Assembly (NCBI GenBank): GCA_002215645.1
Contig: NGFI01000004.1
Coordinates: forward strand, 371,933 to 435,932
Origin: Gemmatimonadetes bacterium 2013_60CM_65_52
Lineage (GTDB): Bacteria > Gemmatimonadota > Gemmatimonadetes > Gemmatimonadales > Gemmatimonadaceae
DNA length: 64,000 nucleotides
Reading direction: 5' to 3'
The translations under genes were made by a program, and so were the position numbers. This document shows, piece by piece, positions 37,569-44,589 of this stretch (its first letter is position 1; each line of letters starts with the position of its first letter). The notes beneath the pieces are model-generated. The model made no database searches. It had not been told where the DNA came from and saw only the letters and a program-made list of their open reading frames with translations.

Positions 37569-38215
37569 CGCGAAACGCCGCGCTCACCGCGCGGCGTGCT
37601 CGTCCCGCCGCCACGCTTCCCGCGTCGTTCTATGATCGCGACACCGGCATCGTCGCACGCGAGCTGCTCGGCGCGGTGATCGAGTGCGTGACACCGCAAG
37701 GCGTCACGCACTCGCGCATCGTCGAGACCGAGGCCTACCTCGGTCCCCACGATCCCGCCTGCCACGCCGCCGCCGGGCTCACGGCGCGCACGAAGCATTT
37801 GTTCGGACCCGCGGGCACGTCGTACGTCTACTTCATCTACGGGATGTATTGGTGCTTCAACGCGGTCACGCGCGAGAGCGGCCATGGAAGTGCCGTGCTC
37901 ATTCGCGCCGCGGCGCCCGTGGACGGTCTTCCGCTGATGCACGCGCGACGTCCACACGTGCGCCGCGACGCCGACCTCACCAATGGACCTGGCAAGCTTT
38001 GCCTCGCGCTCGGCATCGATGGGACCATGAGCGGCCTGTCATTGCAGAAAGGGCCGCTCGTGATCCGCGCGGGAACACCGGTAGTGGATCGCGATGTTCG
38101 CGTGACGCCACGCATCGGCATCACCAAGGCTGCCGACTGGCCTCAACGCTACTTTGTGGCCGGCGATCCCTTCGTGTCGCGGACGCCGATGTCACTCCAA
38201 TCGCGTCGCCCCTAA
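37565..38215 (+). CDS. 3-methyladenine DNA glycosylase (AAG/MPG family)
   Basis: 216 aa. It removes alkylated or deaminated purines in base excision repair. The family blocks are FYDRDTGIVARELLGAV, RIVETEAYLGPHDPACHA with the catalytic Glu, FGPAGTSYVYFIYGMYWCFNAV, and LTNGPGKLCLALGI. The ATG at 37565 overlaps the NYN-LOTUS stop (ATGA), so the two are cotranscribed. The first 18 residues are Arg/Ala-rich and outside the core; a later start cannot be excluded. Confidence 0.95.
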   Translation: MTRNAALTARRARPAATLPASFYDRDTGIVARELLGAVIECVTPQGVTHSRIVETEAYLGPHDPACHAAAGLTARTKHLFGPAGTSYVYFIYGMYWCFNAVTRESGHGSAVLIRAAAPVDGLPLMHARRPHVRRDADLTNGPGKLCLALGIDGTMSGLSLQKGPLVIRAGTPVVDRDVRVTPRIGITKAADWPQRYFVAGDPFVSRTPMSLQSRRP

Positions 38216-38883
38216 CGGGCCCGGTCGATCGCGCTGCCCATGTTGTAACGAACCCCGAACTCGAGAGAGAGGTTGAACGACCGCGGGCTCGCGTCGTTCG
38301 AGAGGAAAAATGCCCGCTGCATCGGCGACGCGGACCCCTGCACGAATAGCGAGAACGGATGCAGCCGCGCCTGGACGCCAGCGAGCAGTATCGGCGAGAA
38401 TCCCGCCTTGCGCGCCTGAATGCTGTCGAGGGCGATCTGATATCGCACCGGATTGCTCACGGGCGAGAGCAGCTGTGTTCCGCCGATCTGACTGAACAGC
38501 AGCCCGAGCCCCGCGTACGGGTGGAGCACGCGCGACTGAATGGGAAAGACCATGCCGGCGATGGTGAATCGCCGCAGGTCCTTCAGCCGCACCGGACGCG
38601 TGAACGTGCTGTCGGGATCATGGTCGACGAACCCGCCCTGCGTGGTGAAGAAGGCCTGATCGTAGCTGATGTACAGGCCGCCGCTGGTCCGCGTGATCAG
38701 CCATTCACCGCCGACCAGCGGAGCACCGCCGTTCGTGGTGGTAGCGGACGAAAAGGAGAGAGCACCGCCCTTGACGCCCCAGAACCACGCGTCCTTGAAT
38801 TGCCGCGCGTCCTGCGCCGCAGCGGACCGGGAGAGCAGGACGGCGAAGACAGCAGCCATCGCCAGAGCACGGAGGAGTCGCAT
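38212..38883 (-). CDS. Small secreted outer membrane beta-barrel protein
   Basis: 223 aa from the ATG at 38881-38883; a longer frame starts at 38937. The signal peptide ends in SRSAAAQ. The mature sequence alternates polar and hydrophobic residues (FWGVKGGALSFSS, GLYISYDQAFFTTQGGF, LHPYAGLGLLFSQIGG) with a final strand FNLSLEFGVRYNMG, as in eight-stranded OmpW/OmpA-like barrels. Ligand is unknown. Its stop is convergent with and overlaps the MPG gene by 4 bases. Confidence 0.72.
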   Translation of the reverse strand: MRLLRALAMAAVFAVLLSRSAAAQDARQFKDAWFWGVKGGALSFSSATTTNGGAPLVGGEWLITRTSGGLYISYDQAFFTTQGGFVDHDPDSTFTRPVRLKDLRRFTIAGMVFPIQSRVLHPYAGLGLLFSQIGGTQLLSPVSNPVRYQIALDSIQARKAGFSPILLAGVQARLHPFSLFVQGSASPMQRAFFLSNDASPRSFNLSLEFGVRYNMGSAIDRAR

Positions 38884-39058
38884 AACCGGAAACCTCGGGA
38901 ATGGAGAACGGAGCCGACAACCGACAGCGGCGGTCAACTCATGTCCCGGACGAAGACGGCGCCCAAAGAGTCACGCCCGCACCGCCCCGGACGCATGTTG
39001 CACGCCCGCATGAAACATGCTGATTCCGCCCGGAGACCCCGTTACATATCCTTGCCGC

Positions 39059-39379
39059 ATGTCCTCCATCCTGCCCGATGCGCCGCGGTTCGACGCGCCG
39101 GTGTATGGAACGATCTTCGGCGACCGCCTGGCCGCGGTACAGCGTCTGGCCGAGGGAGACAGCCTGATTCTCGTCCCCGATCCGGCCGGCGTGGACCCCG
39201 CGAGCGTCTGGGTACACGCCACCGGCGGCGACGTCGTCGGACATCTCGCGCCCGACATCAATCGATGGCTCGTCCCCCGCATGCTCGACGGCGCACGCTA
39301 CGCCGCCACCGTCCAGAGCCTCGGTGCCGCCGGCACGGAAAGCTGGCGGCGCCTCGTCATCTCCGTGAGACGACTGTGA
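39059..39379 (+). CDS. Stand-alone HIRAN-like domain protein
   Basis: 106 aa from the ATG at 39059. An earlier in-frame ATG at 39017 would add 14 residues. The sequence VYGTIFGDRLAAVQRLAEGDSLILVPDPAGVDPASVWVHATGGDVVGHLAPDINRWLVPRML reads like a HIRAN domain: a small beta-barrel with conserved L-x-x-x-G-x, then D-P-x-x-V-x-V and the VGHL-P turn near its end. HIRAN domains bind 3'-OH ends or damaged DNA, usually in SNF2 helicases. Here the domain is alone. Assignment rests on pattern only. It lies between two minus-strand genes and has its own start. Confidence 0.5.
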   Translation: MSSILPDAPRFDAPVYGTIFGDRLAAVQRLAEGDSLILVPDPAGVDPASVWVHATGGDVVGHLAPDINRWLVPRMLDGARYAATVQSLGAAGTESWRRLVISVRRL

Positions 39380-39386
39380 GCCGCGT

Positions 39387-40586
39387 CTAGATCAGGCGCA
39401 GCTTCATGCCAACCCGCTTGAACGCCGCCACCGCCTCGTCCAGATCGGCCGTGCTGTGCGCCGCGGACACCTGGCACCGCACACGCGCCTCGCCCTGTGC
39501 CACCACCGGGAAACCGAAACCCGTGACGAACACGCCTTCCTTCAACAGCAGATCGCTCATCTGAATCGCCGCCGACGTCTCTCCGACGATGATCGGCACG
39601 ATCGGCGTTTCGCCCGCGAGCGGCTTGAATCCCGCCTCGATGATCTGTTCGCGAAAATAGCGCGCGTTCTCGCGCAGCTTCTGCACACGCTCCGGATGCT
39701 GCTCGATGAACCGCACGCTCGCGAGGGCACTCGAGGCCACGGTGGGCGGCAGCGCATTGGAGAAGAGCTGCGGGCGCGAGCGCTGGGTCAGATAATCACA
39801 CAGCGCGGCCGATCCGGCGACGAAACCGCCAGCTGCGCCGCCGATCGCCTTCCCGAGCGTCGAAGTGATGACGTCCACCTCCCCCAGAATACCGAAATGC
39901 TCCGCCGTGCCGCGCCCCGTACGCCCGAGCACGCCCGTGCCATGCGAGTCGTCCACGACGAGAATCGCGTTGTGCTCGCGACAGATCTGCACGAGGTCCG
40001 GCAGCGGCGCGATCGAGCCCTCCATGGAGAAGACGCCATCGCTCCACACGACGCGTCGCTTTGCGCTCCGCGCTGACGCGAGCTTCGAGCGGAGATCGTC
40101 GAGGTCGCCGTGCCGATACACCGCGGTCGTGCACTTCGTGATCGACTTCGCCAGCCGAACCGAATCGATGATCGACGCGTGATTCAGCGCGTCGGAGCAG
40201 ACGAAGTCCCCTTCCTCGACGATGGTCGCCGTCAGTCCTTCATTCGCGTTCCAGGCCGACACGTAGGACATGGACGCGGCAGTCCCGACGAACCGCGCCA
40301 GCGCGTCCTCGAGCTCCCGATGGATGGTGAACGTGCCGCAGATGAAGCGCACGCTTCCCGTCCCGGCGCCAAATTGCCGAAGCCCGTCGATTCCCGCCTC
40401 GACCACGGCGGGCTCGCTGCACAAGCCGAGATAATTGTTGGACGAGAGGATGAGCACCTCGCCGCGCCCCTCCATGATCACGCGCGCCGCCTGCGGCGAA
40501 TCGAGGTAGTTGAGCTGCTTGTACACGTTGTCCGCCCGCAGCTGCTGAAGGCGCGACTCGAGATCGGCGGTGAATGCTTGATTCAT
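39387..40586 (-). CDS. kbl: Glycine C-acetyltransferase (2-amino-3-ketobutyrate CoA ligase)
   Basis: 399 aa from the ATG at 40584-40586, 16 bases after the tdh stop. It splits 2-amino-3-oxobutyrate with CoA into glycine and acetyl-CoA. NNYLGL, GTGSVRFICGT, DALNHASIID, VVDDSHGTGVLG and the PLP-lysine block STLGKAIGGAAGG are the motifs of alpha-oxoamine synthases, and close agreement with Kbl rather than BioF or HemA fits the gene partner. With Tdh it forms the two-step threonine-to-glycine route. Confidence 0.96.
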   Translation of the reverse strand: MNQAFTADLESRLQQLRADNVYKQLNYLDSPQAARVIMEGRGEVLILSSNNYLGLCSEPAVVEAGIDGLRQFGAGTGSVRFICGTFTIHRELEDALARFVGTAASMSYVSAWNANEGLTATIVEEGDFVCSDALNHASIIDSVRLAKSITKCTTAVYRHGDLDDLRSKLASARSAKRRVVWSDGVFSMEGSIAPLPDLVQICREHNAILVVDDSHGTGVLGRTGRGTAEHFGILGEVDVITSTLGKAIGGAAGGFVAGSAALCDYLTQRSRPQLFSNALPPTVASSALASVRFIEQHPERVQKLRENARYFREQIIEAGFKPLAGETPIVPIIVGETSAAIQMSDLLLKEGVFVTGFGFPVVAQGEARVRCQVSAAHSTADLDEAVAAFKRVGMKLRLI

Positions 40587-40602
40587 GTGAGTGGTAGGAA
40601 GG

Positions 40603-41631
40603 CTACGCGATCTCGAAAACGACTTTGCCCGCCGAGCCACCCTTGATGGCGGCGATCGCGTCGTCGAATCGCTCCAGCGGCAAGCGATGTGTGATGACCG
40701 GCGTCGGATCGAACTGCCCCGAGCGCAGGAACTGCGTCATCTGAATCCAGGTGTCGTACATCCTGCGTCCCACGACACCATACACGGTGATGCCCTTGAA
40801 GATGATCTCCGTGGCAAAGTCCACGTCCATGGGCCTGGCCGGAATGCCGAGCATCTGCACGCGGCCGCCCACGCGCACCAGAGCGAACGCCTGGTGAATT
40901 GCCGACGGCACGCCCGACATCTCGAGCACGACGTCCACACCCAGCCCGCCCGTCGCAGCACGAACGGCAGCCTCCGCCTGCTGCGGATGCAGCGCGTCGT
41001 GCGCGCCCATCGTCGTGGCCAGCGCCAGCCGCGTCTCGTTGACGTCGCTGGCGATGATCCGTGACGCGCCCGCCGCACGGCAGATGCCGACGGCGAACAG
41101 CCCGATCGGACCGCAGCCGGTCACGAGCACCGTCTTGCCCGACAACTCAGTGCCAACGAGCGCGGTGTGAAACGCATTCCCCATGGGATCGTGGATTCCG
41201 CCGATCTCGTACGAGACCGCATCGTCGAGATGCCACACGTTGGACGCGGGCATCGCGATGAAGTCGGCGAAGCATCCGTCACGGTCCACGCCGATGATGC
41301 GCGTGTTCGGACACACGTGCGCATTGCCCGTCCGACACAGGTGGCACCGCCCGCACACGATGTGTCCCTCGGCCGTCACCCGGTCGCCCTCACGAACGTC
41401 CGCCACCAGCCGGCCGACCTGCACGACGTCTCCCGCAAACTCGTGTCCGACCGTGAACGGCGGACGGCAACGGCCCTGCGCCCACGCATCCCACTCGTAA
41501 ATGTGCACGTCCGTGCCGCACACACCCGCGCGCCGCACCTTGATCAGCACCTCGTCGTCGCGGATCGTCGGTCGTGGTACGTCGCGGAGCTCGAACCCGG
41601 GTCCTGCGGAAGCTTTCACCAGCGCTCTCAC
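40603..41631 (-). CDS. tdh: L-threonine 3-dehydrogenase
   Basis: 342 aa zinc alcohol dehydrogenase-type enzyme that oxidises threonine to 2-amino-3-oxobutyrate with NAD+. The catalytic-zinc site is seen in GVCGTDVHIYEWD and GHEFAGDV, the structural zinc site in CGRCHLCRTGNAHVC, and the nucleotide fold in VLVTGCGPIGLFAVGICRAAG. The DVHIYEWD segment is specific to Tdh. It sits upstream of kbl in the standard tdh-kbl order. Nothing in the 310-base upstream region suggested a riboswitch. Confidence 0.96.
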   Translation of the reverse strand: MRALVKASAGPGFELRDVPRPTIRDDEVLIKVRRAGVCGTDVHIYEWDAWAQGRCRPPFTVGHEFAGDVVQVGRLVADVREGDRVTAEGHIVCGRCHLCRTGNAHVCPNTRIIGVDRDGCFADFIAMPASNVWHLDDAVSYEIGGIHDPMGNAFHTALVGTELSGKTVLVTGCGPIGLFAVGICRAAGASRIIASDVNETRLALATTMGAHDALHPQQAEAAVRAATGGLGVDVVLEMSGVPSAIHQAFALVRVGGRVQMLGIPARPMDVDFATEIIFKGITVYGVVGRRMYDTWIQMTQFLRSGQFDPTPVITHRLPLERFDDAIAAIKGGSAGKVVFEIA

Positions 41632-41748
41632 GTGCGCCTCGTCTCATCGAATAGGAAACAGCCGGCAACTGCGCGGCGTGCACGAATAGTGACGGGTCGT
41701 GTTCGCATGTGGAAGTGCGCACGCCGTGAACGAACGTTGCGCACGCCA

Positions 41749-41777
41749 TTGCGTGCGATTTCGCACATTCCTATATT
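41749..41777 (+). promoter_or_regulatory. Sigma-70-type promoter for the H1-like miniprotein gene
   Basis: TTGCGT and TATATT are separated by exactly 17 bases, close to the TTGACA/TATAAT consensus. Transcription would begin near 41784 and run about 160 bases to the ATG at 41943. The rest of the 41632-41942 stretch, between tdh and this gene, holds no open reading frame I can support, only GCGCA/TGCGC-rich sequence. Confidence 0.6.
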
Positions 41778-41942
41778 CGCGCACGATGTCACATGCGACG
41801 TAACATCGCGTGTCGGCAAACGGTGTCGCGATTTCGTCATGAGATCGCGCACGGTGAATGAAGGCTTCGGCCCGCACTCACCGGCTCGGCCGGACCACCG
41901 GGGGTTCGATCGAGCGTCAACCTCGCTCGAGTGGAGATGACG

Positions 41943-42062
41943 ATGGCTGCACGGAAGAAAGTTGCAAAAAAGGCTGCCAAGAAGGCCGCGAAGAAGACCG
42001 TTAAGCGTGGCGCCAAGAAGGCCGGTGCCCGCAAGAAGGCTGTGAAGCGCGGTAAGAAGTAG
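41943..42062 (+). CDS. Histone H1-like lysine/alanine-rich miniprotein
   Basis: 39 aa, MAARKKVAKKAAKKAAKKT followed by VKRGAKKAGARKKAVKRGKK. GGAG lies 6 bases before the ATG; another in-frame ATG at 41937 would add two residues. About half of the residues are Lys or Arg and most others Ala, with the K-K-A-A-K-K repeat of histone H1 tails and of bacterial Hc1/BpH1-like proteins. It should bind DNA or RNA and compact the nucleoid. A near-consensus promoter lies 166 bases upstream and a strong terminator 20 bases downstream, so it is an independent transcript. Confidence 0.8.
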   Translation: MAARKKVAKKAAKKAAKKTVKRGAKKAGARKKAVKRGKK

Positions 42063-42080
42063 GGTTTGGAGTGAGAAAGA

Positions 42081-42107
42081 AGCCGGCGCAGATGCGCCGG
42101 CTTTTTT
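42081..42107 (+). terminator. Rho-independent terminator of the H1-like gene
   Basis: AGCCGGCGC and its perfect complement form a 9-bp stem with a 4-base loop (AGAT), followed by a run of six T. It lies 18 bases after the H1-like stop and just ahead of the convergent ATP-grasp gene. Confidence 0.9.
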
Positions 42108-42115
42108 CATTGCGG

Positions 42116-43114
42116 CTACCGCGCATAGCGGGCGACCGCCAGCTCGAGAATCCGAGCGATGAGCGCGTCATGCGAGAGGCCCGATGCTTCGGCGGCGCGC
42201 GAGAACTCCGCCGATCGCTCCAGATAGCAGTTTGGATTCACCTCGAGCACGTAGATCTCTCCGTCGGCCGTGACGCGCAGGTCCACGCGCCCGTAATCGC
42301 GCAGCCGCAGCGCATTGAAGGCCTCGACCGCCACCCGCTGCATTCCCTCGGTGAGATCCTCGGACAGGTTCGTCGGAAATACGGACTTCGTGCCCGCGAA
42401 CTCCTCGCCCCGCTCGTCCACCTCACCGGTGCCTCCTTCGCCCCACTTCGCCTCCCAGCTCGCGACCCGCGGCCGGCCGGGAGGAAACGCGCTGAAATCC
42501 AGCTCGATCACGGGCAGCGCCACCGGCGTCACGTTGCCGAGCACGCCGACATAGAACTCGCGTCCGTCGATGAATTCTTCCACGAGCACCGGCGACTGGA
42601 ATTCGCGCTGGAGCGCGTCCATCGTCCCAAACAGCTCGCGCACGTCGCGCACCACGCTCCTGGTCGTCACACCGATCGACGCATCCTCCTGGGGCGGCTT
42701 CACGATCAGGGGAAAGCAAAGGTCTCCCGCATGGTCCAGCGCGCCGCGATACACGGTCGCGAATTCCGGAGTGAGAATGCCGTGAAACCGCAACAGCTTC
42801 TTGGTCAGACTCTTGTCGCCAGCCATGAATAGCGCCGCCGGGCTGGAGCCCGTATAGCGCATGCCCATGAGGTTGAGCAGCGCGGCGACATTCGAGTCGA
42901 GCGCGCTCTTTCCCCCGAACGACTCCGCAAGATTGAACACGATGGCTGGTGTCGCGGCGCGTAGTGACGCGACGAGCTCCTGCACGTCGTCGCCCATCGC
43001 CACACGAGTGGGTGTGTGACCGGCCTGCTGGATCGCATCTTCGATCTGTGCGAGGACAGGATCCTCCGGCGGCGGCTCCACCGCATCCACACCGTGCAGC
43101 AGCGCCACGTTCAC
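42116..43114 (-). CDS. Ddl-like ATP-grasp ligase
   Basis: 332 aa. The ATP-grasp elements are GDKSLTKKLLRFHGILTPEF, FPLIVKPPQEDASIGV, PVLVEEFIDGREFYVGVLG, and YGRVDLRVTADGEIYVLEVNPNCYL, the last carrying the metal-binding Asp, Glu and Asn. These match D-Ala-D-Ala ligase order, but the substrate-binding loop between residues 205 and 240 (ELDFSAFPPGRPRVASWEAKWGE) differs from Ddl. The GTG start overlaps the metallopeptidase stop. Ddl is possible, but the pairing with a protease and a short peptide gene makes ligation of another peptide equally plausible. Confidence 0.85.
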   Translation of the reverse strand: MNVALLHGVDAVEPPPEDPVLAQIEDAIQQAGHTPTRVAMGDDVQELVASLRAATPAIVFNLAESFGGKSALDSNVAALLNLMGMRYTGSSPAALFMAGDKSLTKKLLRFHGILTPEFATVYRGALDHAGDLCFPLIVKPPQEDASIGVTTRSVVRDVRELFGTMDALQREFQSPVLVEEFIDGREFYVGVLGNVTPVALPVIELDFSAFPPGRPRVASWEAKWGEGGTGEVDERGEEFAGTKSVFPTNLSEDLTEGMQRVAVEAFNALRLRDYGRVDLRVTADGEIYVLEVNPNCYLERSAEFSRAAEASGLSHDALIARILELAVARYAR

Positions 43115-44136
43115 CGTGCGCGGCTCCGCTGACGGCCACGCAGCGCGTGCGTATACCGCCAGTGCAGCATCACGGCGGTGCCGAACGCCGTGAGCTCGAT
43201 CAGCGTCGTCGCCTCGAGTCCGGCGACGTGCAGCTCGAGCGCGTGCGCGCGATCGCGCAGTGCATGCACGAGCGAGCGCACTCCCGCCGCATCGACCGCC
43301 GACCAGTATGCAATCCGTGACACCAGCTCGCCCTCGTGCCTCCGCACGTACACTGCCGCCGACTCGCCGAGCGGCGCGTCCGAGGTCGGCGCAAAGATGC
43401 GGCGAAGGTCCCCATCGAACTGCCTCCCATCACCCACCGCGATCCCCGCGCCATCAGCGTAGTGCTCGGCCACAGTCCAGCTCATGGCCTCCACGGGGAC
43501 GTCATCCTCCGTCACCGTGGGATTTTCCGGCGTTTGCGCGGCGACGTCGCGCATCACGTCGTCCACCCAGAGCAGCTTTTCCAGCGCGGGCCACCCCGCA
43601 TACTCCGCACGCCAGTCGAGGCCTGGCGTGAGCCACACGGCGAACGTCTCCGCAAAGTCCTCGTCAGGATGCTTCTGTGCATACCAGCCGAGTATGTGGC
43701 GGACGTGGCGTCGCGAGAGGGGATCGGCGGGGTAGTGCTCGCGATACGGCCGCGCGTAGTCACCGAACACCTGGCTGAACTCGGGACGCTCGTGTACGCG
43801 AAACGCGTAGTTCACCGCGTGCCCCGCCTCGTGTCGCATGTAGCGCATCGCTTCCTCCTCTCCCTCCACGGCACCTGCCTGCTCCGCTTCGATCCGCTCG
43901 AGGCGCGCGTCAGCCAGGTAGAAGGGGACGCCAATCAACGGCGTCCCGTCCGGACAACCCCATTCGTCGCTGAGATACACCGGGGGACGAAATGCCACGC
44001 CGCGCTGCGACAGCTCATCATGCAGCCGCTGGACGAGCCGCTCGACGCGCGTTCCCGCGATCGACAGACCCAGCTCCGAGATACGCCGCCCGAGCAACTG
44101 CGAGCGCTCGTGTTCCCACTCCGTTCGGTCGGTCAC
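43111..44136 (-). CDS. Putative zinc metallopeptidase (Peptidase_Mx-like)
   Basis: 341 aa from a GTG at 44134-44136. An ATG at 44196 is in frame, but it lies inside a perfect terminator hairpin (44183-44208), so I reject it. Conserved blocks are YLSDEWGCPDGTPLIGVPFYLAD, RYMRHEAGHAVNYAF with the HExxH zinc motif, and HPDEDFAETFAVWLTP, whose Glu probably gives the third ligand (gluzincin type). No signal peptide is seen, so it should act in the cytoplasm. Its stop overlaps the start of the ATP-grasp ligase, which points to a common pathway. Confidence 0.82.
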   Translation of the reverse strand: MTDRTEWEHERSQLLGRRISELGLSIAGTRVERLVQRLHDELSQRGVAFRPPVYLSDEWGCPDGTPLIGVPFYLADARLERIEAEQAGAVEGEEEAMRYMRHEAGHAVNYAFRVHERPEFSQVFGDYARPYREHYPADPLSRRHVRHILGWYAQKHPDEDFAETFAVWLTPGLDWRAEYAGWPALEKLLWVDDVMRDVAAQTPENPTVTEDDVPVEAMSWTVAEHYADGAGIAVGDGRQFDGDLRRIFAPTSDAPLGESAAVYVRRHEGELVSRIAYWSAVDAAGVRSLVHALRDRAHALELHVAGLEATTLIELTAFGTAVMLHWRYTHALRGRQRSRAR

Positions 44137-44182
44137 GCGCGTGCAGCGGGCAAAGGGCGTACCGAGCCCAGCGCAAAATGAA

Positions 44183-44208
44183 AAGCGCCGCGACATGTCG
44201 CGGCGCTT
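44183..44208 (-). terminator. Perfect 13-bp inverted repeat with a T-rich tail on the minus strand
   Basis: The 26-base palindrome AAGCGCCGCGACA|TGTCGCGGCGCTT is followed on the minus strand by TTCATTTTG. It is 23 bases past the stop of the 49-residue ORF and before the metallopeptidase start. It could be a partial terminator that lets more of the short transcript be made than of the downstream enzyme genes. Confidence 0.8.
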
Positions 44209-44231
44209 CCAGAGTCATCGGCGGCCGTGGA

Positions 44232-44381
44232 TCAGACGGGCTGGGCGTCCGGCTCGAGCTCGTCCTCGGGGGCGGGTCCCCAGACGTAGGCTGTAAAGCG
44301 CGGGACCTGCTCGGTCTCTCCACCATTGGAGATCACGATGCCGACTGGCTCGTCGGATTCTGTTTGCGTCTCGGGCACCAT
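44232..44381 (-). CDS. Short acidic peptide ORF, possible substrate of the downstream metallopeptidase and ATP-grasp ligase
   Basis: 49 aa from the ATG at 44379-44381: MVPETQTESDEPVGIVISNG, then GETEQVPRFTAYVWGPAPED, then ELEPDAQPV. High GC at third positions continues through these codons but not through the 20 codons upstream that a TTG start at 44441 would add. The peptide has 12 Asp/Glu, five Thr/Ser and one aromatic block (FTAYVW). It lies between two minus-strand hairpins and ahead of a peptidase and an ATP-grasp gene on the same strand. I recognise no family. A regulatory or chance ORF is possible. Confidence 0.5.
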   Translation of the reverse strand: MVPETQTESDEPVGIVISNGGETEQVPRFTAYVWGPAPEDELEPDAQPV

Positions 44382-44405
44382 ATAAGGAAGCAGATTGAAG
44401 AAATG

Positions 44406-44429
44406 AAAAACCCCCGGAACGGTCGGGGG
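44406..44429 (-). terminator. Hairpin with T-run on the minus strand
   Basis: CCCCCG and CGGGGG form a 6-bp stem around a 7-base loop, followed on the minus strand by TTTTT. It is 160 bases after the stop of the methyltransferase-like gene and about 25 bases before the ATG of the short acidic peptide ORF. It either ends the methyltransferase transcript or is a regulated attenuator in the leader of the peptide gene. Confidence 0.7.
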
Positions 44430-44589
44430 CGGTTTCTCCAAAAGCAGCTACGGTGCCAGTTTCTGCGATATGAGTAAGAGCCTTGCCAGTAACGACTTAG
44501 CCAATTGCGTCTCCTGCGCCCTTCCACAATGCGTGTCACTTTGATACACGCATCGCCGCACACAGATGCGTCGTATTGACGCGCTCTAC
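44430..44589 (-). other. Non-coding stretch, possible structured leader or 3' UTR RNA
   Basis: No open reading frame with plausible codon use covers this region. On the minus strand it contains an 8-bp inverted repeat, ATGCGTGT...ACACGCAT (44529-44553), a second GCATC/GATGC pair, and ends in the hairpin at 44406-44429. I could match it to no riboswitch class by eye. Confidence 0.3.

Noticed and set aside
40603-42107. Glycine riboswitch upstream of tdh-kbl
   Set aside because: No glycine aptamer pattern could be found in the 310 bases before tdh.
44382-44441. Extension of the short peptide ORF to a TTG at 44441
   Set aside because: The extra 20 codons have low third-position GC and are encoded across a terminator-type hairpin, so the ATG at 44381 is preferred.
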